DNA of 14,293 nt from Shewanella sp. (GTDB lineage Bacteria > Pseudomonadota > Gammaproteobacteria > Enterobacterales > Shewanellaceae): positions 1 through 14,293 of the forward strand of contig SDWK01000421.1 in assembly GCA_004195335.1 (NCBI GenBank), read 5' to 3'. Positions within the stretch are counted from its first letter, which is position 1; each line of letters starts with the position of its first letter. Made by a program: the position numbers and the translations under genes. Of the stretch, positions 9,001 through 14,293 are shown piece by piece. Below the pieces are notes generated by a model. The model was not told the origin of the DNA. It saw nothing but the letters and a program-made list of their open reading frames with translations, and searched no databases.

Positions 9001-11982
9001 AAAGCAATCATCGCGCGCCCGCAACAGCTAAAACATCAAGCAGTACCTGTGACTTCTACTCCAGCATCGGGTACCCCTATGATCACTAAACAGAGTGTGA
9101 CAGCCAAAGCTATGACAACTAAATCTAAGTTAACAACGACGCCAAGCACGCCTATCGATCTGTCAGCAGGCGATTTAGCGGCATTCCAGCACAATCAACA
9201 GCTCACTCAGCAAGCTCACCAGGCCTTTTTACAGAGCCGCTCTGCGGGTATGAAAGTGGCCGACGCCCTGTTAAAACAACAACTCAATCAAGAGATAGCC
9301 CAAGCGACGGGTCAGGCACCTGTTACTACAGATCCGACTGCCACTCAAATCAGTCCTGCAGCGCCTGTTAGCCATGTAACTCAAGCAGTGGCCACACCTT
9401 TGACGCCAGATCATGCAAACGTTCCGCCATACATAGCGCCGACGCCTATGCTTAAGCCGTGTATCTGGAACTATGCCGATCTGGTCGAGTATGCCGAAGG
9501 TGATATCGCCAATGTCTTTGGCAGCGATTATGCCATCATCGACAGCTATTCACGTCGCGTACGTCTACCGACCACAGATTACCTGTTGGTATCACGTGTC
9601 ACTAAACTCGATGCCACCATGAACGAGTTCAAACCTTGTTCTATGACCACAGAATATGATATTCCGGCCGATGCACCTTACTTGGTCGATGGTCAGATCC
9701 CATGGGCTGTGGCGGTTGAGTCGGGCCAGTGTGACTTGATGTTGATTAGCTACTTAGGCATCGATTTCGAAAACAAGGGCGAGCGCGTCTATCGACTACT
9801 CGATTGTACCCTCACCTTCTTGGGCGACCTGCCACGTGGTGGCGATACCCTACGTTATGATATCAAGATTAATAACTACGCCCGTAACGGCGAAACCTTG
9901 CTGTTCTTCTTCTCTTACGAATGTTTCGTTGGTGACAAGATGGTGTTGAAGATGGACGGCGGCTGTGCCGGCTTCTTCACCGACGAAGAGCTTGCCGACG
10001 GTAAAGGCGTTATTCGCACCGAAGATGAGATTAAGGCGCGCGCACTTGTCGTTAAGAAGACCTTCAACCCACTATTGGACTGCCCTAAGACCAGTTTCGA
10101 CTATGGCGAGATCCACAAGCTACTGACCGCCGATATCGAAGGCTGTTTCGGCCCTAATCACGCAGGCCCGGCTCAACCTTCGCTATGCTTCGCTGCTGAG
10201 AAGTTTTTGATGATCGAACAGGTCAGCAAAGTTGAGCGTAACGGCGGCACCTGGGGACTGGGTCTTATCGAAGGTCATAAGCAGCTCGAAGCTAACCACT
10301 GGTATTTCCCTTGTCATTTCCAAGGTGATCAGGTGATGGCAGGCTCATTGATGGCCGAAGGTTGTGGTCAGTTACTGCAGTTCTATATGCTACATCTTGG
10401 TATGCACACCCAGACGAAGAATGGTCGTTTCCAGCCATTGGAAAATGCATCACAGCAGGTACGTTGTCGCGGACAAGTACTGCCACAATCAGGCGTACTG
10501 ACCTATCGCATGGAAGTGACCGAAATTGGTTTCAGCCCACGCCCCTACGCCAAGGCGAATATCGACATCCTGCTTAATGGTAAAGCCGTTGTCGACTTCC
10601 AGAACTTAGGTGTGATGATTAAAGAAGAAGATGAGTGTACCCGCTACCCACTTCTGACTTCTAGCACAACACCAGCGGCGATTAACAATGCAGCGCCAGC
10701 GACAAAAAGCTACCAGCCAGCGTCGAAGAATGCGCCACTGATGGCACAAATTCCTGACTTGACCAAAGCACCGAACAAGGGCGTAGTTCCTATCTCCCAT
10801 GTCGAGGCGCCAATGACGCCGGATTACCCTAACCGCGTACCCGATACCGTGCCGTTTACGCCGTATCACATGTTTGAGTTTGCGACCGGTAATATCGAAA
10901 ACTGTTTCGGACCTGAGTTCTCAATCTATCGCGGCATGATCCCACCACGTACCCCTTGTGGCGATCTGCAGGTGACCACTCGTGTGATTGAGGTCAAGGG
11001 TAAACGCGGCGAATTTAAGAAGCCTTCATCGTGTATTGCCGAGTATGAAGTACCTAATGATGCCTGGTATTTTGACAAAAATAACCACGCAGCCACCATG
11101 CCGTACTCGATATTGATGGAAATATCCTTGCAGCCAAATGGTTTCATCTCCGGCTACATGGGCACCACGCTTGGATTCCCTGGGCTTGAGCTCTTCTTCC
11201 GTAACTTAGACGGTAACGGCAAGATGCTACGCAATGTCGACCTTCGCGGTAAGACTATTCGTAACGACTCACGCCTTCTATCGACTGTAATGGCAGGCAC
11301 TAACATCATCCAGAGCTTCAGTTTCGAGCTGAGCACTGATGGTGTGCCTTTCTATGAAGGTAAGGCTGTATTTGGTTACTTTAAGGGTGATGCGCTTAAA
11401 GATCAGCTAGGTCTCGATAACGGTAAGGTCACCCAGCCTTGGCATGTGACGAATGGCGTACCTGCGGATCACAAGGTGAACCTGCTCGACAAGAGTAGCC
11501 GTCACTTTAATGCCCCAGCCAGTCAGCCACACTACCGCTTAGCGGGTGGACAGTTAAACTTTATCGACAGTGTCGAAATCGTTGAAAAAGGCGGCACCGA
11601 AGGTTTAGGTTATTTGTACGCCGAGCGTACTATCGACCCAAGCGATTGGTTCTTCCAGTTCCACTTCCACCAAGATCCGGTTATGCCGGGTTCACTGGGT
11701 GTTGAAGCGATTATCGAAACCATGCAGACTTACGCCATCACCAAAGATTTAGGCGCCGGATTTAACAATCCAAAGTTTGGTCAAATCTTGTCTGACATCA
11801 AGTGGAAGTACCGCGGTCAAATCAACCCGCTGAACAAGCAGATGTCGATGGATGTCAGCATCACATCGGTTAAAGATGTCGATGGTAAGAAAGTGATCAC
11901 AGGTAACGCCAGCTTGAGTAAAGATGGCCTTAGAATTTATGAAGTCACAGATATTGCCATCTGCATAGAAGAAGCTTCTTAA
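6088..11982 (+). CDS. pfaC: PUFA synthase subunit PfaC (KS-CLF-DH1-DH2)
   Basis: This 1964-residue multidomain subunit handles chain elongation and dehydration/isomerisation. The order is ketosynthase (about 15-478), a chain-length-factor-like second ketosynthase fold (about 509-930), a Thr/Pro/Ala/Gln-rich linker (about 965-1115) with a helical segment, then two FabA-type dehydratase/isomerase units (about 1121-1512 and 1592-1958). KS residues are C223 (DAACASS), H358 (CHATGTPLGD) and H398 (KSNLGH). Each DH unit has a catalytic His-Glu pair, H1410/E1424 and H1859/E1873. FabA-type enzymes can isomerise trans-2 to cis-3 enoyl groups, which is how the pathway places cis double bonds without oxygen. 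The start ATG overlaps the pfaB stop by one base, and a strong terminator follows five bases after the stop. Size and domain order match known PfaC proteins; I see no frame disruption. Confidence 0.97.
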   Translation: MSSTDNTSNHPASSASKQSKIAIVGLATLYPDAKSPQEFWQNLLDKRDSRSTLTNEKLGANSADYQGVQGQSDRFYCDKGGYIENFSFDANGYRLSPNSLIGLDNSFLWALDTSRKALEDAGISLNNDALLQRTGVVMGALSFPTERSNDLFLPIYHGAVEKALQDKLTSDKFSLNPTNAQTARAHSETTLDSANGSIAHNTSKVVADALGLGSAQLSLDAACASSVYSLKLACDYLSTGKADVMLAGAVSGADPFFINMGFSIFHAYPDHGFSAPFDGNSKGLFAGEGAGVLVLKRLEDAERDGDKIYAVVSGVGLSNDGKGQFVLSPNPKGQVKAFERAYAASDIEPKDIEVIECHATGTPLGDKIELTSMETFFEDKLAGTDTPLIGSAKSNLGHLLTAAGMPGIMKMIFAMKEGVLPPSINISDAISSPNGLFGSPTLPNQVQPWPMKEGNQLRHAGVSVFGFGGCNAHLLLESYSGQQTAGAGKQNATISPTSTSMPINPAPLKIVGLASHFGPLSCINQLDKAIGAESHGFIELPKKRWKGLEKHPELLSRFGLNAAPQGAYIDSFELDFLRFKLPPNEDDRLISQQLMLMRVTDEAIRDAKLKPGQKVAVLVAMETELELHQFRGRVNLHTQLNESLAAMGVTLSSDEYQELEAIAMDSVLDAAKLNQYTSFIGNIMASRVASLWDFNGPAFTISAAEQSVSRCIDVAQNLISEDNLDAVVIAAVDLSGSFEQVILKNHLSPVAMSPGNHPVDSANKQGWNVGEGAGALVLVKDEMTFERSYGQIDALAFGHAEQVSAVTDKLLTQTGTDSSSICVNETNIAPGSLTSAQTSLSNAAFPNARSTSADSRIGHCFAAAGMASLLHGLLNVSRHHSQADKNTALVTNISENQISQLLISQSASQQQALSLRLSSELKSDAKHQLLKQVTLGGRDIYQHIIETPLANLTSIQSKLALGTASSVVKQSKAIIARPQQLKHQAVPVTSTPASGTPMITKQSVTAKAMTTKSKLTTTPSTPIDLSAGDLAAFQHNQQLTQQAHQAFLQSRSAGMKVADALLKQQLNQEIAQATGQAPVTTDPTATQISPAAPVSHVTQAVATPLTPDHANVPPYIAPTPMLKPCIWNYADLVEYAEGDIANVFGSDYAIIDSYSRRVRLPTTDYLLVSRVTKLDATMNEFKPCSMTTEYDIPADAPYLVDGQIPWAVAVESGQCDLMLISYLGIDFENKGERVYRLLDCTLTFLGDLPRGGDTLRYDIKINNYARNGETLLFFFSYECFVGDKMVLKMDGGCAGFFTDEELADGKGVIRTEDEIKARALVVKKTFNPLLDCPKTSFDYGEIHKLLTADIEGCFGPNHAGPAQPSLCFAAEKFLMIEQVSKVERNGGTWGLGLIEGHKQLEANHWYFPCHFQGDQVMAGSLMAEGCGQLLQFYMLHLGMHTQTKNGRFQPLENASQQVRCRGQVLPQSGVLTYRMEVTEIGFSPRPYAKANIDILLNGKAVVDFQNLGVMIKEEDECTRYPLLTSSTTPAAINNAAPATKSYQPASKNAPLMAQIPDLTKAPNKGVVPISHVEAPMTPDYPNRVPDTVPFTPYHMFEFATGNIENCFGPEFSIYRGMIPPRTPCGDLQVTTRVIEVKGKRGEFKKPSSCIAEYEVPNDAWYFDKNNHAATMPYSILMEISLQPNGFISGYMGTTLGFPGLELFFRNLDGNGKMLRNVDLRGKTIRNDSRLLSTVMAGTNIIQSFSFELSTDGVPFYEGKAVFGYFKGDALKDQLGLDNGKVTQPWHVTNGVPADHKVNLLDKSSRHFNAPASQPHYRLAGGQLNFIDSVEIVEKGGTEGLGYLYAERTIDPSDWFFQFHFHQDPVMPGSLGVEAIIETMQTYAITKDLGAGFNNPKFGQILSDIKWKYRGQINPLNKQMSMDVSITSVKDVDGKKVITGNASLSKDGLRIYEVTDIAICIEEAS
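6130..7521 (+). other. PfaC ketosynthase domain (KS)
   Basis: Decarboxylating condensing enzyme with a complete catalytic triad: C223 (codon 6754-6756), H358 (7159-7161) and H398 (7279-7281), plus K393 in SAKSNLGH. It ends with the usual VFGFGGCNAHLLLE segment. Predicted to be active. Confidence 0.93.
7612..8880 (+). other. PfaC chain-length-factor-like domain (CLF)
   Basis: A second ketosynthase-like fold beginning LKIVGLASHFGPL. At the position of the active-site cysteine it reads GPAFTISAAEQSVSRC; aligned with the KS this puts E705 (or, one residue on, Q706) in place of cysteine. The DSRIGH segment (H859) corresponds to KSNLGH, with K393 replaced by D853. The region of the first catalytic histidine (HATGTP) is missing. 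This is the pattern of a noncondensing CLF partner. The right limit is approximate. Confidence 0.85.
9172..9303 (+). other. Gln-rich helical segment in the PfaC CLF-DH linker
   Basis: Residues about 1029-1072 (starting DLAAFQHNQQLTQQAHQAFL) stand out from the flanking low-complexity Thr/Pro/Ala linker as a likely amphipathic helix. FQ..Q..T...H..FL resembles a segment that recurs in linkers of iterative lipid synthases, from memory of that family. A docking or spacer role is inference. Confidence 0.5.
9448..10623 (+). other. PfaC dehydratase/isomerase unit 1 (FabA-like, DH1)
   Basis: Double hotdog unit. The N-terminal hotdog begins MLKPCIWNYADLVEYAEG. The second contains WYFPCHFQGDQVMAGSLMAE with H1410 (10315-10317) and E1424, 14 residues apart, matching His70/Asp84 of E. 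coli FabA with Glu replacing Asp. The usual DPVMPG is DQVMAG here. Confidence 0.9.
10861..11961 (+). other. PfaC dehydratase/isomerase unit 2 (FabA-like, DH2)
   Basis: Second double hotdog unit, paralogous to DH1: PYHMFEFATGNIENCFGPEF corresponds to WNYADLVEYAEGDIANVFG of DH1. The active-site segment FQFHFHQDPVMPGSLGVEA has H1859 (11662-11664) and E1873 (11704-11706) and keeps the canonical DPVMPG. Confidence 0.9.
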
Positions 11983-11987
11983 TTGAT

Positions 11988-12018
11988 AAATGGAGGACTC
12001 ATTGAGTCCTCCATTTTT
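11988..12018 (+). terminator. Rho-independent terminator after pfaC
   Basis: A perfect 13-bp inverted repeat, aaatggaggactc (11988-12000) and gagtcctccattt (12004-12016), encloses a 3-base loop and ends in a run of five T (12014-12018). It begins five bases after the pfaC stop. This should end or sharply reduce transcription from pfaABC before pfaD. Confidence 0.9.
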
Positions 12019-12031
12019 GACACGAATATAC

Positions 12032-12057
12032 AGTTGAGTGACCAAGGTGACTCAACT
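12032..12057. promoter_or_regulatory. Inverted repeat in the pfaD leader (possible operator or attenuator)
   Basis: agttgagt (12032-12039) is mirrored by actcaact (12050-12057); a further three pairs form inside after one mismatch. The dyad is followed by six A rather than a T run, so it is not a + strand terminator. It lies 32 bases before the pfaD ATG and is a candidate protein-binding site or leader hairpin. A -10-like tagaat lies at 12064-12069, but no well-spaced -35 was found. Confidence 0.5.
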
Positions 12058-12073
12058 AAAAAATAGAATTAAT

Positions 12074-12079
12074 AAGGGT
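12074..12079 (+). promoter_or_regulatory. Weak Shine-Dalgarno of pfaD
   Basis: aagggt lies ten bases before the ATG at 12090, a longer spacing than usual. The start is also supported by the protein start MNPTTTSEMLSPWPW, which looks like other PfaD proteins. The next in-frame ATG is at 12114 (residue 9). Confidence 0.45.
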
Positions 12080-12089
12080 CTTAAATATA

Positions 12090-13730
12090 ATGAATCCTAC
12101 TACAACAAGCGAAATGCTCTCTCCATGGCCATGGCAGGTTGAAGAGGCTAACGTCAGCTTCGATGCTAATGCGATGGAGCAACAGCTGAAAGACTTCAGC
12201 CGTGGCTGTTATGTCGTCAACCACAGTGAGAAAGGCTTTGGTATTGCACAAACCGCCAAGGTCGTTTCAGATGACGCTGGCGAACAAGCCGCTAACAGCA
12301 CTTCACTACCGGTCAGCGCATTTACCCCGGCCTTAGGCACTGAAAGCCTGGGCGACAGTAATTTCCGCCGCGTACACGGCGTAAAATACGCCTATTATGC
12401 CGGTGCTATGGCCAACGGCATCTCATCTGAAGAGCTGGTTATTGCACTGGGTAAAGCCGGGATCTTATGCTCCTTTGGTGCAGCGGGTCTGATACCAAGC
12501 CGTGTCGAAGCCGCTATTCATCGTATACAAGCAGCCCTTCCAAACGGCCCATACATGTTCAATCTTATTCACAGTCCAAGCGAGCCAGCGTTAGAGCGTG
12601 GCAGTGTCGAGCTATTTCTAAAGCATAAAGTTCGCACCGTTGAAGCCTCGGCGTTTCTCGGTTTGACGCCACAGATTGTCTATTACCGTGCAGCCGGCCT
12701 TAGCCGTGATGCCCATGGTAATATCGTTATCGCTAACAAGGTGATTGCTAAAGTCAGCCGCACCGAAGTGGCAGAGAAGTTCATGATGCCTGCACCGGCT
12801 AAGATACTGCAGAAGCTGGTCGATGAAGGTGCTATCACCCCAGAGCAGATGGAACTTGCACAACTTGTTCCTATGAGCGATGACATCACAGCCGAAGCCG
12901 ATTCTGGCGGACACACGGATAACCGTCCATTAGTGACGTTATTGCCTACAATCTTGGCGCTCAAAGAGGAGATCCAAGCCAAATACCAGTACGACACACC
13001 AATACGCGTCGGTTGTGGTGGTGGTGTAGGTACCCCAGATGCGGCGCTTGCCACCTTTAACATGGGCGCGGCTTATATCGTTACCGGCTCTATCAACCAA
13101 GCCTGTGTCGAAGCCGGTGCCAGCGAGCATACCCGCAAACTACTCGCCACCACTGAGATGGCCGATGTGACCATGGCCCCCGCTGCCGATATGTTCGAGA
13201 TGGGCGTTAAGCTGCAAGTAGTGAAGCGTGGCACCCTCTTCCCGATGCGCGCTAATAAGCTGTATGAACTTTACACCCGCTATGATTCTATCGAATCCAT
13301 TCCGAGTGATGAGCGTGAGAAGCTAGAAAAACAGGTATTCCGTTCGAGTCTCGATGATATCTGGGCCGGCACAGTCGCTCACTTTAACGAGCGAGATCCT
13401 AAGCAGATTGAGCGCGCCGAGGGAAACCCTAAGCGTAAGATGGCGCTAATCTTCCGCTGGTACCTCGGACTTTCAAGCCGCTGGTCAAACTCAGGTGAAG
13501 TAGGTCGTGAGATGGATTACCAAATCTGGGCAGGTCCGGCACTGGGTGCATTCAACCAATGGGCCAAGGGCATCTACTTAGATAACTACCAAGACCGTAA
13601 TGCGGTCGACTTGGCTAAGCACCTGATGTATGGCGCCGCATATCTTAACCGCGTTAACTCACTGACCTCACAAGGGGTGAAGTTACCGACTCAGCTACTG
13701 CGTTGGAAGCCGACACAGAGAATGGCTTAA
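12090..13730 (+). CDS. pfaD: PUFA synthase enoyl reductase PfaD
   Basis: This 546-residue stand-alone flavin enzyme reduces trans-2-enoyl groups on the PfaA ACPs in the cycles where full saturation is needed. It belongs to the FMN-dependent TIM-barrel family of nitronate monooxygenase/FabK-type reductases. Visible features are GAMANGISSEELVIALGKAGIL near residue 105 (split over the barrel entry), NLIHSP, H275 in SGGHTDNRP (matching the GGH motif of the family), and the phosphate/flavin-binding GCGGGVGTP (308-316) followed by TGSINQ. The length fits known PfaD proteins and no disruption is seen. It is separated from pfaC by a terminator and a 107-bp gap, unlike the overlapping pfaA-B-C. It may therefore have its own promoter or depend on read-through. 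A terminator follows 121 bases downstream. Confidence 0.97.
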   Translation: MNPTTTSEMLSPWPWQVEEANVSFDANAMEQQLKDFSRGCYVVNHSEKGFGIAQTAKVVSDDAGEQAANSTSLPVSAFTPALGTESLGDSNFRRVHGVKYAYYAGAMANGISSEELVIALGKAGILCSFGAAGLIPSRVEAAIHRIQAALPNGPYMFNLIHSPSEPALERGSVELFLKHKVRTVEASAFLGLTPQIVYYRAAGLSRDAHGNIVIANKVIAKVSRTEVAEKFMMPAPAKILQKLVDEGAITPEQMELAQLVPMSDDITAEADSGGHTDNRPLVTLLPTILALKEEIQAKYQYDTPIRVGCGGGVGTPDAALATFNMGAAYIVTGSINQACVEAGASEHTRKLLATTEMADVTMAPAADMFEMGVKLQVVKRGTLFPMRANKLYELYTRYDSIESIPSDEREKLEKQVFRSSLDDIWAGTVAHFNERDPKQIERAEGNPKRKMALIFRWYLGLSSRWSNSGEVGREMDYQIWAGPALGAFNQWAKGIYLDNYQDRNAVDLAKHLMYGAAYLNRVNSLTSQGVKLPTQLLRWKPTQRMA

Positions 13731-13851
13731 AGAAGTTGAAAGCTGTCACGAGTTGCTAGTTGCGAGGAGAAGCAATCAAAAGCGTCAGCCTTGAGCGGTT
13801 CTTAGATAAAGGTAAGCTGTAAGTTTTAGGTTCTAAGAAATAGAAAAAAGC
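13731..13851. other. Spacer after pfaD with a short degenerate heptamer repeat
   Basis: No coding region is supported here. It contains GAGTTGC (13750-13756) directly followed by TAGTTGC (13757-13763) and then GAG, a two-and-a-half-copy heptamer. The rest is ordinary AT-rich spacer. Confidence 0.5.
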
Positions 13852-13904
13852 AAAAGCCATCGAGCACCTCTTACTTAGATATGAGTAGTGCCGGTGGCTT
13901 TTTT
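13852..13904. terminator. Bidirectional terminator between convergent genes
   Basis: aaaagccatcg (13852-13862) pairs with cggtggctttt (13892-13902) through one T-G wobble. After a one-base bulge, gcac (13864-13867) pairs with gtgc (13888-13891), and tactta/tgagta can extend the stem towards the loop. On the + strand it ends in six T (13899-13904); on the - strand it is followed by TTTTGCTTTTTTC. It can therefore serve pfaD and the convergent gene. Confidence 0.85.
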
Positions 13905-13925
13905 AGTTTTAATCAGACAAATTAT

Positions 13926-14274
13926 TTATATCCCCCCTGAAGTCGCCAGTTTTTCATATTGGTAGACACCTTTAATATTGACGTTAAAGTATTGACCCTG
14001 AGAAGTTGCTAACTCAAACTCTTCAATCACACTTTGGGGGAGACCTTCATAACGATATACCCCACCATGGATAAAATTCACATCAAGGATTTCACTTTTT
14101 GGGGAGGATCCATAGCTTGAAAATACTGAAGATGATGAATAAGACTGATTGTAGACAGGAACAGGTATCATGGCTTTAGCAATTCTCAATATTTCATTTG
14201 CGATAAATGTAGCCTGCTGTGGGGATTGAAGATATGAGTCAACTAAACCATGACCTGACCAATCATTATTATTG
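13926..14274 (-). CDS. KTSC-domain protein, partial (5' end missing)
   Basis: The C-terminal ~115 residues of a gene convergent with pfaD. The last 50 residues or so (from SEILDVNFIHGG, with VYRYEGLP, ATSQGQYFNVNIKG and VYQYEKL) match the small KTSC domain, whose function is poorly known and which occurs alone or attached to other domains. The part before it, with a Ser/Tyr-rich stretch (YNQSYSSSSVFSSYGSS), looks like a linker after an upstream domain that is not visible. The sequence runs into library adapter at 14275, so the true start is off the contig and the M at 14291 is not real. The stop is at 13926-13928, just past the shared terminator. No functional link to PUFA synthesis is evident. 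Confidence 0.75.
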
Positions 14275-14293
14275 CTGTCTCTTATACACATCT
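14275..14293. other. Tn5 mosaic end: sequencing library adapter remnant
   Basis: CTGTCTCTTATACACATCT is exactly the 19-bp mosaic end of hyperactive Tn5 transposase used in tagmentation libraries. It sits at the extreme right edge. Read on the - strand it begins ATGTGTATAAGAGACAG, which translates to the known artefact start MCIRDS. It is untrimmed adapter, not a genomic transposon. Confidence 0.96.

Noticed and set aside
12017..12022. Perfect TTGACA, a possible -35 box for pfaD
   Set aside because: It overlaps the T run of the pfaC terminator, and at 16-18 bases spacing the sequence (gaccaa region) is nothing like a -10. The better -10 candidate tagaat at 12064 is 41 bases away.
12032..12057. 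Dyad as a second terminator
   Set aside because: No T run follows on either strand; on the + strand it is followed by A residues.
12683..13063. 126-codon open frame on the - strand inside pfaD
   Set aside because: Fully antisense to a strongly conserved enzyme, no recognisable domain and low-complexity look; a by-product of pfaD codon use.
14275..14293. End of a Tn5-family transposon
   Set aside because: The exact match to the engineered mosaic end at the extreme contig edge is explained by library adapter; no transposase or target duplication is seen.
1..14293. A new or undescribed system, or pfaE/pfaR within the window
   Set aside because: All major genes match the known PUFA synthase set; no phosphopantetheinyl transferase, regulator, tRNA, rRNA or phage/defence gene is visible.

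Overview
The window is a large part of a bacterial polyunsaturated fatty acid (PUFA) synthase locus, the pfa/Pfa-synthase type that makes eicosapentaenoic or docosahexaenoic acid without oxygen-dependent desaturases. Domain content, gene order (pfaA-pfaB-pfaC-pfaD, all on the + strand) and the wording of the proteins (for example the PfaD start MNPTTTSEMLSPWPW and its GCGGGVGTPDAALATFNMG segment) point to a marine gammaproteobacterium, most likely Shewanella. In that genus the usual product is EPA; the product cannot be proved from sequence alone.

Layout. 1-3803 is the 3' part of pfaA: four tandem acyl carrier protein (ACP) units, a split ketoreductase region and a C-terminal dehydratase-like domain. 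The N-terminal ketosynthase and malonyl-acyltransferase part, and any further ACPs, lie off the left edge. 3803-6088 is pfaB (acyltransferase-like) with a GTG start. 6088-11982 is pfaC (ketosynthase, chain-length-factor-like second ketosynthase, then two FabA-type dehydratase/isomerase units). pfaA/pfaB and pfaB/pfaC overlap by one base each. A strong rho-independent terminator follows pfaC at once, and a second inverted repeat lies in the short leader before pfaD (12090-13730, flavin-dependent enoyl reductase). A bidirectional terminator closes the cluster. On the opposite strand, a small convergent gene encoding a KTSC-domain protein runs off the right edge.

How the genes work together. PfaC KS/CLF and the missing PfaA KS extend chains carried on the PfaA ACPs. 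PfaA KR reduces the keto group, the PfaC (and probably PfaA) dehydratases remove water and in some cycles isomerise the double bond, and PfaD reduces the enoyl group in the cycles that need it. PfaB is the acyltransferase subunit linked to final product choice. The phosphopantetheinyl transferase (PfaE) needed to activate the ACPs is not in the window.

The last 19 bases (14275-14293) are not genomic: they are the Tn5 transposase mosaic end used in tagmentation libraries. The apparent start of the last gene (MCIRDS...) is therefore an artefact. I see no previously undescribed system here. The points most worth a second look are the ACP array at the left edge, the terminator plus inverted repeat between pfaC and pfaD, and the noncanonical active-site residues listed as findings.
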